The translations under genes and the position numbers were made by a program. A model generated the notes under the pieces. It had not been told where the DNA came from and did no database searches. It saw only the letters and a program-made list of their open reading frames with translations. From a virus: DNA of 50,412 bases. This document shows positions 40,104-48,252 of this stretch, in pieces. The stretch lies in IMG/VR virus record IMGVR_UViG_3300018043_000001, positions 1 to 50,412 of that record; one strand, 5' to 3'. Positions within the stretch are counted from its first letter, which is position 1, and each line of letters begins with the position of its first letter.

Positions 40104-41012
40104 TCACTCCCAGCGGATCATCGCGGACATGTTGTTCGCCCAGGTACAGGCCACGTACTGGTTGCCGTCCCAGGAGCTGCCGGTCGGCAGGTAGGTGTGT
40201 GGCGCGTCGTAGTGCTGGATCACGACTGGCACACCGGCCGCGAAGTCGGTGTAGAAGTACGTCAAGATGTCCATGCAGGGGTTGTGCAGCTGGGTGTCGT
40301 AGGGGTAGTGCGCGAACACCATGACGTCATTGCCGTCGTCGTCCATCCCCGCGCCCGATGACCAAGAGCCTGGCACCTTGCAGACGGGATAGGCGAACGC
40401 ACCATTGATCGCAGCCGTCTCGTTGGTAACAAACGGCTGCCCAACCGGTGGCAGCATTACCAAGATGCGCTGCGTTGACATCCCGTCGCCCGCACTGCCA
40501 TATCCCCAGAAGTACACATACTCCGCGGTGTCGTTGCCGCTGGCGTCCTTGGAGCGCTCAATCACGAAGATGGAGCGATCATTACCCCATATGTCCGCGT
40601 TGACGTTATTGTGGAACGCCAGCCTGGAACCATCGCCGGAGCAGGCCTGGTAACAGCCCACGGGGGCACCGTCGTAGATCGGGGAGGATTGGTAGGGAAC
40701 CGAGACGTTACCCGTCAACCCACCAGCGCCGTTGCTGCCGTTGCCGAGCAGGATTGTGAAGTACACACGCCAATTCTCGTCAGTCTCGTAGCCGAACTTC
40801 AAGTAGACGGGCAGCTCGTCCTGCAGGCTGTCCGCGAAGGCGAACATCTCGTAGCCGATGAACTGACCGCCGAAATCGATGCTGGCCGTGCTCCAATTGA
40901 TCTGCCCGGTGTCCTCTGTCTGCACGAGCCCACAGGCCTGCACCTGCTCGGAGACAGCCTGCAGATGTTGGAACCCGCCCACAGCCGAGCGCGCACGTAG
41001 GTCAACGCTCAT
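40104..41012 (-). CDS. Surface-block protein, 302 aa
   Basis: Strand-rich protein with many aromatic residues (YLKFGYETDENWRVYFTIL; RIL VMLPPVGQPF; HYDAPHTYLPTGSSW) and the ending NNMSAMIRWE, a composition of phage virion or appendage proteins. No signal peptide or TM. It overlaps 41012-41476 (TGATG) and precedes the LamG protein. Not recognised further. Confidence 0.5.
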   Translation of the reverse strand: MSVDLRARSAVGGFQHLQAVSEQVQACGLVQTEDTGQINWSTASIDFGGQFIGYEMFAFADSLQDELPVYLKFGYETDENWRVYFTILLGNGSNGAGGLTGNVSVPYQSSPIYDGAPVGCYQACSGDGSRLAFHNNVNADIWGNDRSIFVIERSKDASGNDTAEYVYFWGYGSAGDGMSTQRILVMLPPVGQPFVTNETAAINGAFAYPVCKVPGSWSSGAGMDDDGNDVMVFAHYPYDTQLHNPCMDILTYFYTDFAAGVPVVIQHYDAPHTYLPTGSSWDGNQYVACTWANNMSAMIRWE

Positions 41013-41476
41013 CAGATCCCCGCTTCCAGTGGGATGTAGACGAGCGTCACCGTGACGTCGCCCTCGGTGCCGCTGGCGGGCATCGAGACGGTCGCGGGGT
41101 AGGAGCCTGGCACCGGATCCTCCAGGCCGCCGTCGTAGGGGTCATACAGCGCCATCGCGGGAGCGAACTCCCAGAGCGTGTCATCGCCCGCGGTCAGGAT
41201 GTCCAGCAGCACGCCGGCGTTCCCGGACGGCAACGTGCCCCAGGGCCGCGACAGGTCGGCGGTCTGCTGATCGGCCGTCGTGTAGAGACGCAGGCGCACG
41301 GGCACGTTGGTCGTGAGCGTGAGCGCGAGCACACTCAGGTTCTCCAGATAGAAGATGCCCTGCCAGGCGTCGCCGCCGGGCGTGAGCGTGCCGATGTCGA
41401 ATGTCCGGGATGTACGCGCGAGTGCGCTCACTTGCACCTCTTCCTCTGTTGGGCGCCTGCGGGTGATGATCGGCAT
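41012..41476 (-). CDS. Small virion protein, 154 aa
   Basis: The N-terminus (MPIITRRRPTEEEVQVSAL) is helical and charged, followed by a beta domain (LENLSVLALTLTTNVPVRLRLY; TVSMPASGTEGDVTVTLVYIP). This plan, a docking element followed by a sandwich, is common in appendage proteins. It lies between the two largest genes of the block. Function unknown. Confidence 0.5.
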   Translation of the reverse strand: MPIITRRRPTEEEVQVSALARTSRTFDIGTLTPGGDAWQGIFYLENLSVLALTLTTNVPVRLRLYTTADQQTADLSRPWGTLPSGNAGVLLDILTAGDDTLWEFAPAMALYDPYDGGLEDPVPGSYPATVSMPASGTEGDVTVTLVYIPLEAGI

Positions 41477-42642
41477 TAGGAACTCGGTGTCGGCAGAGCC
41501 GCGACCAGGCCATAGGTGATGTTCGCCAAGGTCGCGTCCTGCGTGGTCGGAGCGATCACCGTCAGGCAGTCGCCCCAGACCAGCGTCAGCGTGCTGGAGA
41601 AGGTCACAGTACCCGTGTAGGCGCCCGGCGCGAACACGATGGTGCCGATCTGGACGTCCGTCTCCGTGCCGTGCACGCGATGGTAGATCTCGAAGGTGGC
41701 TGTCGCGGTTGCCGGCGTGTAACAGACGGCGTTGCTGATGTCGAACTCACCGGCGAGCAGTCGGCTGCCATCGGCCACAGCCGTGACAACCTGCCGCAGC
41801 CCGCAGGCGCTCGCGGCCGGCTTGCCCTCGTGCCCGCCGTCGAACTCGCAGACCTGCAGGGCGCTGATGGCACCGCTGACGCTTGCCCCGATCGAGCCGG
41901 CAACGCTGTCCACGTAATCGAGCGTCGCCAGCTGAGAGCGTTCGGTCGAGCCCTCCGGCACCTGATGGCCGCTCCAAGCGGGCGGCGTGCTGTTGGAGGA
42001 CGGCGCTCCGGTGAAGGCGGGACCGGCGAGCGGCGCCAGAGCCTCCAGGTCAGTGAGCAGCGTCCCTGTGCCGGTGTGCGACGGCAGGTCTCTCTCGATC
42101 AGGTCCACGGTCGCGCCCGAGTGGCCGTTGACCGTCTGCACGCCCGTGGACGGCACGCTCAGCGCGGTCCAGTCCGCGAGCGTGTCGCCCGAGCCCGAGT
42201 ACATGTAGCTGTAGGGCTGCGCGCTACCCGGATCGGCGTTGTTGGCCGCGATGATGTCGGTGCGGATCGCGATGTCCCCGGCGCTGAAGGTGTATGTCGT
42301 GATCGTCGAAGGGAGCGCGAGCATCGCCGCCTGCGAGCTGACCAGCTCGATGTGCTCGTAGACGGACGGGATGTTGACCAGCGGGACGTGCCCTGTGCTA
42401 TCCAGGCCGCAGATGCCGCTGGGCTGGCCGATGGTCAGGATCAACGTCGCAAGGGCTCCAGCGAGCCCTGCGAGCGTCTCAGGGCTGGTTTCGTCGCCCA
42501 CCACGGTCGAGAACAGCGCGCCCAGCGCGGTGATGACCCAGCTGGCCATCGCCGTGTCCGCGCCCTGCATCGTGGCCTCGTCCAGCTCGGTCACGAGATC
42601 CACCCAGTCATACGGCGCGCGCGAAGGGACGATGAAGCTCAT
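41476..42642 (-). CDS. Fibre-like protein next to terminase, 388 aa
   Basis: The N-terminal 100 residues (VVGDETSPETLAGLAGALATLI, PSGICGLDSTGHVPLVNIP) resemble the shaft or attachment part of tail fibres, with a STGHVP collar-like repeat, and the rest has strand-rich segments (YTPATATATFEIYHRVHG, GAYTGTVTFSSTLTLV). It overlaps the terminase stop by four bases (42639-42642), which means the surface block is transcribed with terminase. Probably a virion fibre or decoration protein. Confidence 0.55.
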   Translation of the reverse strand: MSFIVPSRAPYDWVDLVTELDEATMQGADTAMASWVITALGALFSTVVGDETSPETLAGLAGALATLILTIGQPSGICGLDSTGHVPLVNIPSVYEHIELVSSQAAMLALPSTITTYTFSAGDIAIRTDIIAANNADPGSAQPYSYMYSGSGDTLADWTALSVPSTGVQTVNGHSGATVDLIERDLPSHTGTGTLLTDLEALAPLAGPAFTGAPSSNSTPPAWSGHQVPEGSTERSQLATLDYVDSVAGSIGASVSGAISALQVCEFDGGHEGKPAASACGLRQVVTAVADGSRLLAGEFDISNAVCYTPATATATFEIYHRVHGTETDVQIGTIVFAPGAYTGTVTFSSTLTLVWGDCLTVIAPTTQDATLANITYGLVAALPTPSS

Positions 42643-44135
42643 CGCTGGCCCATCCTCGCTTCCAGGCGGCGCTGCAACAGCGTCTGGCCTGTCTCGACGC
42701 CCTGACGCACGGACTGGCGGTCACGCGGCACCTGGCCCTGAGGGATGCTCAGGCGCATCGAGGCGGGCGCTGCCAGGGACATGAGCACGGCGTCACCGCG
42801 GTCGGGGCTGCGGCCGATGCGCTTCTTGGTGTCTTCCTTCTTCTCCACAACTCTCCTGAGCTTCAAGTCGTAGGTGTAGGTCGGGGCGCAGAGATCCGCG
42901 GCCAACTGCTCGTCGCCGTCGAGGTCGAGGTCTTCGAGCTGCTCGGCGACCTCGAACCAGATCTCGCTGCGGCGGTTGGGGAACATCAGCGGGCGATGGG
43001 CCTTGGCGGCGCCGTTGAAGGGCTCCACGGGCACGCCCTGGGCTCTGAGGGCATCCGTGACGCCACCGCCCACACCCACGTCATCGACCACAACGCGGGG
43101 CTTGGAGCCGATCGCGTCGTAGTGGTGCTTGACCCTGCCCGCGGTGTGGATCGTGTCGTTGCCGACGTAGTGCTCCAGGATGCGAACGCGCTGGCCGTGG
43201 CGATGCACGATCACCGTCTCGTCGTCGCCGAAGCGTCCGACGTCGCAGCTGATCACGCTCTTGCCCTCGGGCTCGATCTCGCGAGCCTGCGCGGCTTCGA
43301 TCGCGGCGAGGCCGATCACGTTGTCCTCGCCGGCGTCGGAGAAGTCGCCTTTGACGCGCACCTGATAGATCGTGGACTTCTCGCCCCACTGCTTGCGCTT
43401 CTGCTCGGCCCAGCCGGCGTGAGGCATCGCGCGCGCCACCTCGGCCGGGACCTCTTCGCCGGTGTAGCTCGGGCTGTCGTAGACGCTGATGTGGATTTGG
43501 TTCCAGAGCGCTCGCTCGCTCGCGAAGGCGCGGTGGAACTGGCCGCCCACCCGCGTCGGGTTGCCGATCAGCAGCACCTTGGCGTGCTCGCTGGTCAAAA
43601 AGCCCTCGGCGGCGGTGAAGATGTCCTCCGCGACGCCGGACGCCTCATCGACCACGAGCAGCATGTGGCCCGTCGATGAGTGGTGGCCCTGCAGACGCTC
43701 GCTCTCGTTGGTGCTGATGCCGAGCGCGTACCACTCTTCGGTGATCGTCAGCTCGGCGTGCAGCGGCGTCGGCAGATCGAGCGCCTGCTGGCGGGCGTGA
43801 GCGCGGCGCACCTGAGCTCTGATTCCAGCCCAGAGGATCTTGACCACCTGCGTGTAGGTCGGGGCGGTCGTGATGACCCTGCTGTCGGTGTGCGTGGCGA
43901 GGAACCAGAGGACCGCCACGCCGGCCGCCGCGCTCTTGCCGATGCCGTGGCAGGAGCGCACCGCTGTGCGGTCGTTGTCGCGAACGCTTTCGAGGATCGC
44001 GCGCTGCTTGCTCCAGGGGAAGAACTGCAGCACGTCCAGCGCGTACCCAACCGGATCGGCAACGTAGGGATGCTTGGGCGGGTCGAATATGTCCGCGGCG
44101 ATCAGCCACGGGTTGGGCCGCGCTACCGCGCTCAC
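42639..44135 (-). CDS. terL: Terminase large subunit
   Basis: ATPase half: Walker A-like SCHGIGKS (residues 61-68), Walker B MLLVVDEAS (about 158-166) with acidic Asp/Glu pair, coupling GNPTR around 191. Nuclease half: Asp298 in SCDVGRFGDDE, the DDVGVGGGV motif at 351 and SPDRGDA at 443-449, the three acidic clusters expected for a two-metal RNase-H-type nuclease. At 498 residues it is full length. It cuts and pumps DNA into the head. ATG 44135 lies just after the small subunit stop (4 bases). Confidence 0.9.
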   Translation of the reverse strand: MSAVARPNPWLIAADIFDPPKHPYVADPVGYALDVLQFFPWSKQRAILESVRDNDRTAVRSCHGIGKSAAAGVAVLWFLATHTDSRVITTAPTYTQVVKILWAGIRAQVRRAHARQQALDLPTPLHAELTITEEWYALGISTNESERLQGHHSSTGHMLLVVDEASGVAEDIFTAAEGFLTSEHAKVLLIGNPTRVGGQFHRAFASERALWNQIHISVYDSPSYTGEEVPAEVARAMPHAGWAEQKRKQWGEKSTIYQVRVKGDFSDAGEDNVIGLAAIEAAQAREIEPEGKSVISCDVGRFGDDETVIVHRHGQRVRILEHYVGNDTIHTAGRVKHHYDAIGSKPRVVVDDVGVGGGVTDALRAQGVPVEPFNGAAKAHRPLMFPNRRSEIWFEVAEQLEDLDLDGDEQLAADLCAPTYTYDLKLRRVVEKKEDTKKRIGRSPDRGDAVLMSLAAPASMRLSIPQGQVPRDRQSVRQGVETGQTLLQRRLEARMGQR

Positions 44136-44138
44136 GGT

Positions 44139-44771
44139 CTACGCGGCCAGCAGGCGCAGATGCTTGGCGACGATCGCGGGCGTCTCGGGGCGCTTGTCCA
44201 CGCCCAGCTCTCGGAGGATGTCGCGGATCGTGGTGGCCAGCATCTGGCCCTGGCCTTCGGCGACCTTGACGAGCCTCTCTTCCAGCCCGCACTTGATCGC
44301 CGCGGCGCTGTAGTTCACGAGCCGGTCCATCGCCTGGTGGCGCACCTGGATCCAGACGTGCAGCTGGGGCATCTCGACTCGCGTCTCGGTGATCTGCGTG
44401 CCCTCGTCCTCCGCGCCCTTGGCGAGCTTCTTGGGGCGGTACAGCGTCGAGACGACGGCACCCACCTCGTCGCTCTCGTCCAGCTCGGCAATGCGGAAGG
44501 AGGCGTACTGCACCTCCCCCGCGGCGATCGAGATGCACTGCAGCAGAGCGTCGTGTGGCTCGATATCGAGCGGGATGCCCATGACCCTGCATTCGCGCTT
44601 GGCGAGCCAGGTGAGGCCGCTCTGAATGGCCAGGGGCGTGTTGCCGCCGTGGAGCTTGCAGCGGCCCACCCCGACGTGGTTGGTGCCCCAGCCGGATTGC
44701 TTGTCGCAGAGCTTGCCGCTCTTGGTCTTGGAGCCGCACTGGCCAAAGAAAACCGGCTCTGCGATCCTCAT
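44139..44771 (-). CDS. Terminase small subunit-like protein, 210 aa
   Basis: Begins with a Cys/His module (GQCGSKTKSGKLCDKQSGWG, then GRCKLHGGNTP) that is typical in actinophage small terminase proteins, followed by helices (LTWLAKRECRVMGIPLD, MDRLVNYSAAAIKCGLEERLV). It lies directly upstream of terL. The N-terminal zinc module and helical body fit DNA recognition and oligomer formation. 210 residues is larger than classical small subunits. Confidence 0.68.
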   Translation of the reverse strand: MRIAEPVFFGQCGSKTKSGKLCDKQSGWGTNHVGVGRCKLHGGNTPLAIQSGLTWLAKRECRVMGIPLDIEPHDALLQCISIAAGEVQYASFRIAELDESDEVGAVVSTLYRPKKLAKGAEDEGTQITETRVEMPQLHVWIQVRHQAMDRLVNYSAAAIKCGLEERLVKVAEGQGQMLATTIRDILRELGVDKRPETPAIVAKHLRLLAA

Positions 44772-44783
44772 GAGATCACCTCC

Positions 44784-45011
44784 CTAAAAAGTGGAGTACC
44801 AGGGGAACCCCGGTGTGTACGGCCCTACTCCACTCACCATCTCCACCGGGATCTGGAATGCCTCGCAGACGGCTCGCACGAGCTTGAACCGATCGCTACA
44901 GATGCAGTCGGCGTCGGCCAGCCCGCAGTCCTCGCAGACGGTGAGGGGCTCACCGCGGCCACGGCGAGCGCCGAGCAGCGGCTCGAACGGGTCAGCGGTG
45001 GTTGCGCACAT
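44784..45011 (-). CDS. Cys-rich protein, 75 aa
   Basis: ATG at 45011 (MCATTADPFEPLLGARRG) starts in the end of the upstream gene; the Cys cluster CEDCGLADADCIC probably binds zinc. The C-terminus ends EMVSGVGPYTPGFPWYSTF. Not recognised. It shares the operon with the small terminase and other small genes. Confidence 0.5.
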   Translation of the reverse strand: MCATTADPFEPLLGARRGRGEPLTVCEDCGLADADCICSDRFKLVRAVCEAFQIPVEMVSGVGPYTPGFPWYSTF

Positions 45012-45333
45012 ACAGCCGGCGTGCAGCACGGTTGAGCGGCTGGCCGTCCGGCCCCACGAGCCGCGGGGGCATCTTCTGCGCCTGCTGCTGCGCCTGGGCT
45101 TGGGCCATCAGCGCGGCCTGCATCTGGGCCTGGGCCTGAGCTTGACCGATCTGGCACCCGATCCAGTTGAGCGCGAGGTCGCGGACGTCGAGATCCTGGC
45201 CGAAGCCGATCTGCTTGGCGAGCGCGTCGGGCTTCATCTGGTCCCAGAGGTCCAGGGTGTCGAGCGTCTTCTCGACGTACTTCATCGCCCATAGGAGCGC
45301 GCGGCGCTCGCAGCTGTCCTGTACTCGTCTCAA
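44992..45333 (-). CDS. Gln/Ala-rich protein before terminase, 113 aa
   Basis: TTG at 45333 overlaps the upstream stop (TTTTGA); a later ATG 45285 (MKYVEKTLDTLDL) is an alternative. The middle is a Gln-Ala helix (QAQAQAQMQAALMAQAQAQQ), low complexity, and the end (GPDGQPLNRAARRLYVRNHR) is basic. Proteins of this composition occur upstream of terminase in actinophages. Function unknown. Confidence 0.5.
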   Translation of the reverse strand: MRRVQDSCERRALLWAMKYVEKTLDTLDLWDQMKPDALAKQIGFGQDLDVRDLALNWIGCQIGQAQAQAQMQAALMAQAQAQQQAQKMPPRLVGPDGQPLNRAARRLYVRNHR

Positions 45334-45680
45334 AAGGGTTCGTAGCTCCAATCGCCGTCGGCGTCGAAGGTGAAATCTACCGTGGTCATCGTGGGCGGAT
45401 CGTGGACTCGCACCTGCCAGCGATCGGCTGGGGAGGCCTTGTGCAGGATCGAGACGACACGCACATCCCACTTGCGGGCGAACACGTCCACGATGATGGG
45501 CATGAGCGCACGGTGGGCTTTGAGATGCAGGTGCGTCTGCACGGCGAACTGCGCCCAGCGAACGTGCGCGCGGGCGAGCGACACAGCCTCAGCGTGAGTG
45601 GGACCGGATGAATCGCCTCGCCCCGCGCCGAAGAGATCGTCGAAACGCTCATAGCGCTCAAAAGGGGGAAGGCCCGTCAA
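45330..45680 (-). CDS. Hypothetical protein, 116 aa
   Basis: TTG at 45680 (TGLPPFERYERFDDLFG) overlaps the upstream gene by 23 bases. The central helix region (VSLARAHVRWAQFAVQTHLH) and the strand-rich end (VRVVSILHKASPADRWQVRV; VDFTFDADGDWSYEPF) suggest a small alpha/beta domain. Not recognised. Confidence 0.48.
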   Translation of the reverse strand: MTGLPPFERYERFDDLFGAGRGDSSGPTHAEAVSLARAHVRWAQFAVQTHLHLKAHRALMPIIVDVFARKWDVRVVSILHKASPADRWQVRVHDPPTMTTVDFTFDADGDWSYEPF

Positions 45681-45990
45681 GGCCGTGCTCGATTGCGGCG
45701 ATCAGCCCTGGGTCGGTCGGCATGCGGTGCTCGGCGAGCGCGGTGAGCATCTCCGCGCGCAGCTTCCCGTAGAAGCTGGTGAGGTGCCTCATGTCCGTGC
45801 GCAGGGCCAGGTTCTCGCGCTGGAGGTCGCCGATCGTGCTGGCGTCGCGAATCACGATCTCCGCGGCCTCCTCGTAGCGCTCGCGCAGGTCGGAGAGCTG
45901 ACGACGCAGGTCGGCAACCTGATGGATCAGCTCGCGCGGCGTGGGGCCGCGTCCGCCGCCGAGGAGCGCGGTGAAGGCGTCAGCAGGCAT
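45658..45990 (-). CDS. Coiled-coil protein, 110 aa
   Basis: About residues 20-85 form heptads (LIHQVADLRRQLSDLRERYE; ENLALRTDMRHLTSFYGKL), so it should be a dimeric coiled coil. The end is a short helix. The gene overlaps both neighbours, in the early-late boundary region. No known function. Confidence 0.52.
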   Translation of the reverse strand: MPADAFTALLGGGRGPTPRELIHQVADLRRQLSDLRERYEEAAEIVIRDASTIGDLQRENLALRTDMRHLTSFYGKLRAEMLTALAEHRMPTDPGLIAAIEHGLDGPSPF

Positions 45991-46699
45991 GCTGGCGCTC
46001 TACAGCCAGGAACACGTCGAAGGGGCGATAGCCGGTCTCCCGCTCGGGCACGACGTAGCCGTGCAGCTCGCGCTGGCGCTTCTCGCAGCGACCCGAGCGC
46101 TCGCACAGGTAGTAGCCGTGCCAGGGGCGAAAGCAGCGCTGGCCGCGACGGCCGCAGAGCAGGCAGCTCACGAAACCGCGCTGCTTGATCTCCATGCGCA
46201 TCGCGAGCCACTCGTCAGCGCCCGCGTAGCGCTTGCGCATCCGCGGGCTCGGGTCGCTCACTGGTCCGGCTTGCGTTTGAACCACATCCGGCAGTTCACG
46301 CACAGCCAACCCTTGCGAAGCCAGAGCCGGCACGGAATCGTGTTGTGCTTGCAGTGCATTGCGTAGGTCTCGCATCCGGAAGACGTCGTAGGGGAGGTAG
46401 AAGCCGGGCTCTCCGTCGATGATGGTGCCCGTCTGCTGATTCTGGCGAAAGCGGCAAGCGCTCACCCTGCTGCACACGAACATGCCCATCACCCACGGGT
46501 AGAACCAGCCTGTGCCCCGCCGGCCACAGATCGCGCACTCGACGACGCCGGAACGCCGCAGCTCATCGAGCACGGCGCGTCGCAACCGGGGGGCGTGGTA
46601 GGAGCGTTCAAACGCGGGGAAGCCCACGTCCATAGGCACGGGCAGCGCCGCTGGGGCGGCGGCACTAGGCGCTGGACGTGCCGATGATACCGCAGTCAC
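45980..46699 (-). CDS. Protein with two tandem zinc modules, 239 aa (or 217)
   Basis: Two copies of one domain are visible: VVECAICGRRGTGWFYPWVM...FVCSRVSACRF and FVSCLLCGRRGQRCFRPWHGYYLCERSGRCEKRQ, each with CxxCGRRG, a PW pair and a later CxR.xxC, then a segment ending PYDVF or PFDVF. Each should bind one zinc. This is an internal duplication. GTG 46699 is five bases after the upstream stop; ATG 46633 (MDVGFPAFERSYHAP) is an alternative and would fit a -10-like TATCAT at 46684-46689 on minus. Role unknown; DNA or RNA binding likely. Confidence 0.6.
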   Translation of the reverse strand: MTAVSSARPAPSAAAPAALPVPMDVGFPAFERSYHAPRLRRAVLDELRRSGVVECAICGRRGTGWFYPWVMGMFVCSRVSACRFRQNQQTGTIIDGEPGFYLPYDVFRMRDLRNALQAQHDSVPALASQGLAVRELPDVVQTQAGPVSDPSPRMRKRYAGADEWLAMRMEIKQRGFVSCLLCGRRGQRCFRPWHGYYLCERSGRCEKRQRELHGYVVPERETGYRPFDVFLAVERQHAC

Positions 46700-46704
46700 A
46701 GGGC

Positions 46705-46953
46705 TCAGAACGGAGGATCAAACGCGATCGCCTCGGGCTCAACCTCCTGCCTGTGGGAATGCTCCTGATCGCTGGGGAAGACATGCGCGAGCGCCGCGCG
46801 CAGGGCGTCGGGGTCGACCTCGACCGATGCCGAGCGTGTGCGCTGACCTGCCGAGGGGATCTCGATGCGCACGAGATTGCCCTCCGTGGCGCTTACTTCC
46901 ACCTCGATGGCGGTGCCGCCGCGCACGGCGGGGACTGCAACCTTGACCTTCAT
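46705..46953 (-). CDS. Small early protein, 82 aa
   Basis: ATG 46953 (MKVKVAVPAVRGGTA) is preferred over an earlier ATG because GGAG lies five bases upstream. A small beta domain (AIEVEVSATEGNLVRIEIPS) is followed by a helix (PDALRAALAHVFPSDQE). Not recognised. The gene is first after the promoter-rich gap at 46954-47139. Confidence 0.52.
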   Translation of the reverse strand: MKVKVAVPAVRGGTAIEVEVSATEGNLVRIEIPSAGQRTRSASVEVDPDALRAALAHVFPSDQEHSHRQEVEPEAIAFDPPF

Positions 46954-46984
46954 GTGTACTCCGTCTGTGGGATGGTTTGCGTGA

Positions 46985-47002
46985 TTCATAGCACAAACGC
47001 AA
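46985..47002 (-). promoter_or_regulatory. Extended -10 promoter of 46705-46953
   Basis: On minus TTGCGTTTG-TG-C-TATGAA, matching the 18-base layout of the sites at 3023 and 47122. Start of transcription near 46978, leaving a leader of about 25 bases before ATG 46953. Confidence 0.6.
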
Positions 47003-47012
47003 GCGACATGCA

Positions 47013-47101
47013 GGCACCCAAGCGGGCGGCAGGCGCTCGCTTCACGAACGAGTCACCTTGGGCAGAAAGTAGGAGATCCGTTGACCGCCCGCTCGGGTGC
47101 C
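47013..47101 (-). repeat. 17-bp inverted repeat in the early intergenic gap
   Basis: GGCACCCAAGCGGGCGG (47013-47029) and CCGCCCGCTCGGGTGCC (47085-47101) are complementary except for one A-C position (a G-U pair if RNA from minus). The 55-base interior includes a possible 22-residue ORF (MLLPSGTRAGG...). It could be a long stem in the leader RNA of transcripts from 47122, or a binding site. No gene is coded here. Confidence 0.55.
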
Positions 47102-47121
47102 TGATGGCAACAGCATGAATC

Positions 47122-47139
47122 AATATATCACACATGCAA
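47122..47139 (-). promoter_or_regulatory. Extended -10 promoter inside the ASCH gene end
   Basis: On minus TTGCATGTG-TG-A-TATATT, differing from the site at 3023 at only two of 18 positions (G/A at 5 and A/G at 7). It overlaps the last codons of the ASCH gene and would start RNA near 47115. Confidence 0.6.
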
Positions 47140-47823
47140 GCGTCTTGTGAGGTTGGCGAGCGCGCGTTCGAGCTTCTGTAGGTCACGATGCGCCTGGCGG
47201 GTGGTCTTACCGTCGACCGACAGTGCGTCACGCAGGTGAGCGATGGCGCTGTCGGCCTTGGCGATGTGCTCGATGGCGGCGATCTTGCGTCGCAGATCGT
47301 CGCGTGTGTGAGCCTCCTTCACATACGGGGCGAGGTCCTGGACGGAGATGGCCTCGGGCTCACCCTGCAGGCCGCGGGACAGATCAGAGGTGTAGTCATC
47401 AGAGGCGGTGTCGTCGAAGGGCCAGTGATGACGGCCGCCGGCGTCACGCTCGTAGGGCACGCGGCCGGGACCGGCGCTCAACAGGCGGGGGTTGTCGAAC
47501 AGCTCGCGGTGATCACCGAACACCCAGCTGATGCACCACACCTCCAGATCCTCGGCTACGAAGCCATGTACGGCCTCGTAGCGGGCGATCACGTCGGCGG
47601 CGAAGCGAGCGCCCTGCTTGCGCACGTCAGAGCCCGTGAGGGCTCCCAGGGGCTTGCGGAGCACCTCGCTTATCGTGATCTCGGCGACGGCCGCTCGGAA
47701 GGGACCGGGACAGACGCCGTAGCGCCGCCCGACCACCACCGGCGGCTTGGGCTGGTCGGGGCGCAGGCACTGCGACTTGCGCCTGGCCCTGATCAGCGCA
47801 ATCTCATCAGCCGCGAAGATCAC
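47128..47823 (-). CDS. ASCH-domain protein, 231 aa
   Basis: Start GTG 47823 overlaps the upstream stop (GTGA) and gives MIFAADEIALIRARRKSQCL, the usual opening of ASCH proteins. Then a strand region (GRRYGVCPGPFRAAVAEITI) and ITISEVLRKPLGALTGSDVR, matching the Leu-Gly-x-Leu-Thr element of the family, and EDLEVWCISWVF. The fold binds RNA (PUA-like) and in phages is mostly unassigned. The C-terminal 60 residues are helical (RDDLRRKIAAIEHIAKADSA). An alternative start at GTG 47847 lies inside the upstream gene. Confidence 0.65.
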   Translation of the reverse strand: MIFAADEIALIRARRKSQCLRPDQPKPPVVVGRRYGVCPGPFRAAVAEITISEVLRKPLGALTGSDVRKQGARFAADVIARYEAVHGFVAEDLEVWCISWVFGDHRELFDNPRLLSAGPGRVPYERDAGGRHHWPFDDTASDDYTSDLSRGLQGEPEAISVQDLAPYVKEAHTRDDLRRKIAAIEHIAKADSAIAHLRDALSVDGKTTRQAHRDLQKLERALANLTRRLHV

Positions 47824-48080
47824 TGCTCCGCGGCGATCGGCACCCACTTGGACTCGGGCACCTGCGAGGGATGAGCGGCTTGCGGCCAGCGGCAGCGCAC
47901 ACAGCCGGGGTAGACCTTCGTGTTGCCGAAGGGCACGAAGGTGTGATCGAGCTTCGGCGACTGGCGCGGGTAGCTGTGGACGATCTCGATGACCCGCTTG
48001 ACAAGCGCCGCCTGCTCGATCGCCTCGCGCTTGACCTGCACGTCGCGGGCATAGTCCTCGGTGGATTGAACCTCAGTCAT
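47820..48080 (-). CDS. Small Cys-containing protein, 86 aa
   Basis: ATG 48080 (MTEVQSTEDYARDVQVKREA) with GAGGACT before it. The end carries HTFVPFGNTKVYPGCVRCRWPQ, with a CxxC motif that may bind zinc, typical of small actinophage proteins with a YPGCxxC end. The N-terminal half is a helix. Overlaps neighbours on both sides. Function unknown. Confidence 0.55.
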   Translation of the reverse strand: MTEVQSTEDYARDVQVKREAIEQAALVKRVIEIVHSYPRQSPKLDHTFVPFGNTKVYPGCVRCRWPQAAHPSQVPESKWVPIAAEQ

Positions 48081-48252
48081 AGTCCTCGTAGGGGCTGTGG
48101 GCGACTCGGGGCGCCGGCTCAGGCGTCCGCTCGGGTAGTACAGCATCAAGCGTAGTTTGCATCTCGGGATGCTCGCGTGCCCACTTGCGGGCCTGCTCGA
48201 TCCGCTTCTCCTGCTCCTGTGTGCGAGGCTTAGTAGAGGGCCGCTCGGACAA
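48073..48252 (-). CDS. 59-residue hypothetical protein
   Basis: TTG at 48252, seven bases after GAAGGA, begins MSERPSTKPRTQEQEK; it then has a helix (RIEQARKWAREHPEMQTTL) and ends RVAHSPYEDYD. It overlaps the upstream gene by 23 bases and the downstream gene by eight. A short charged helical protein; no family recognised. Confidence 0.5.
   Translation of the reverse strand: MSERPSTKPRTQEQEKRIEQARKWAREHPEMQTTLDAVLPERTPEPAPRVAHSPYEDYD

Noticed and set aside
46986-47231. 81-codon minus frame across the early gap
   Set aside because: It crosses the inverted repeat and the promoter at 47122 and overlaps the ASCH gene without coupling; sequence is not protein-like.
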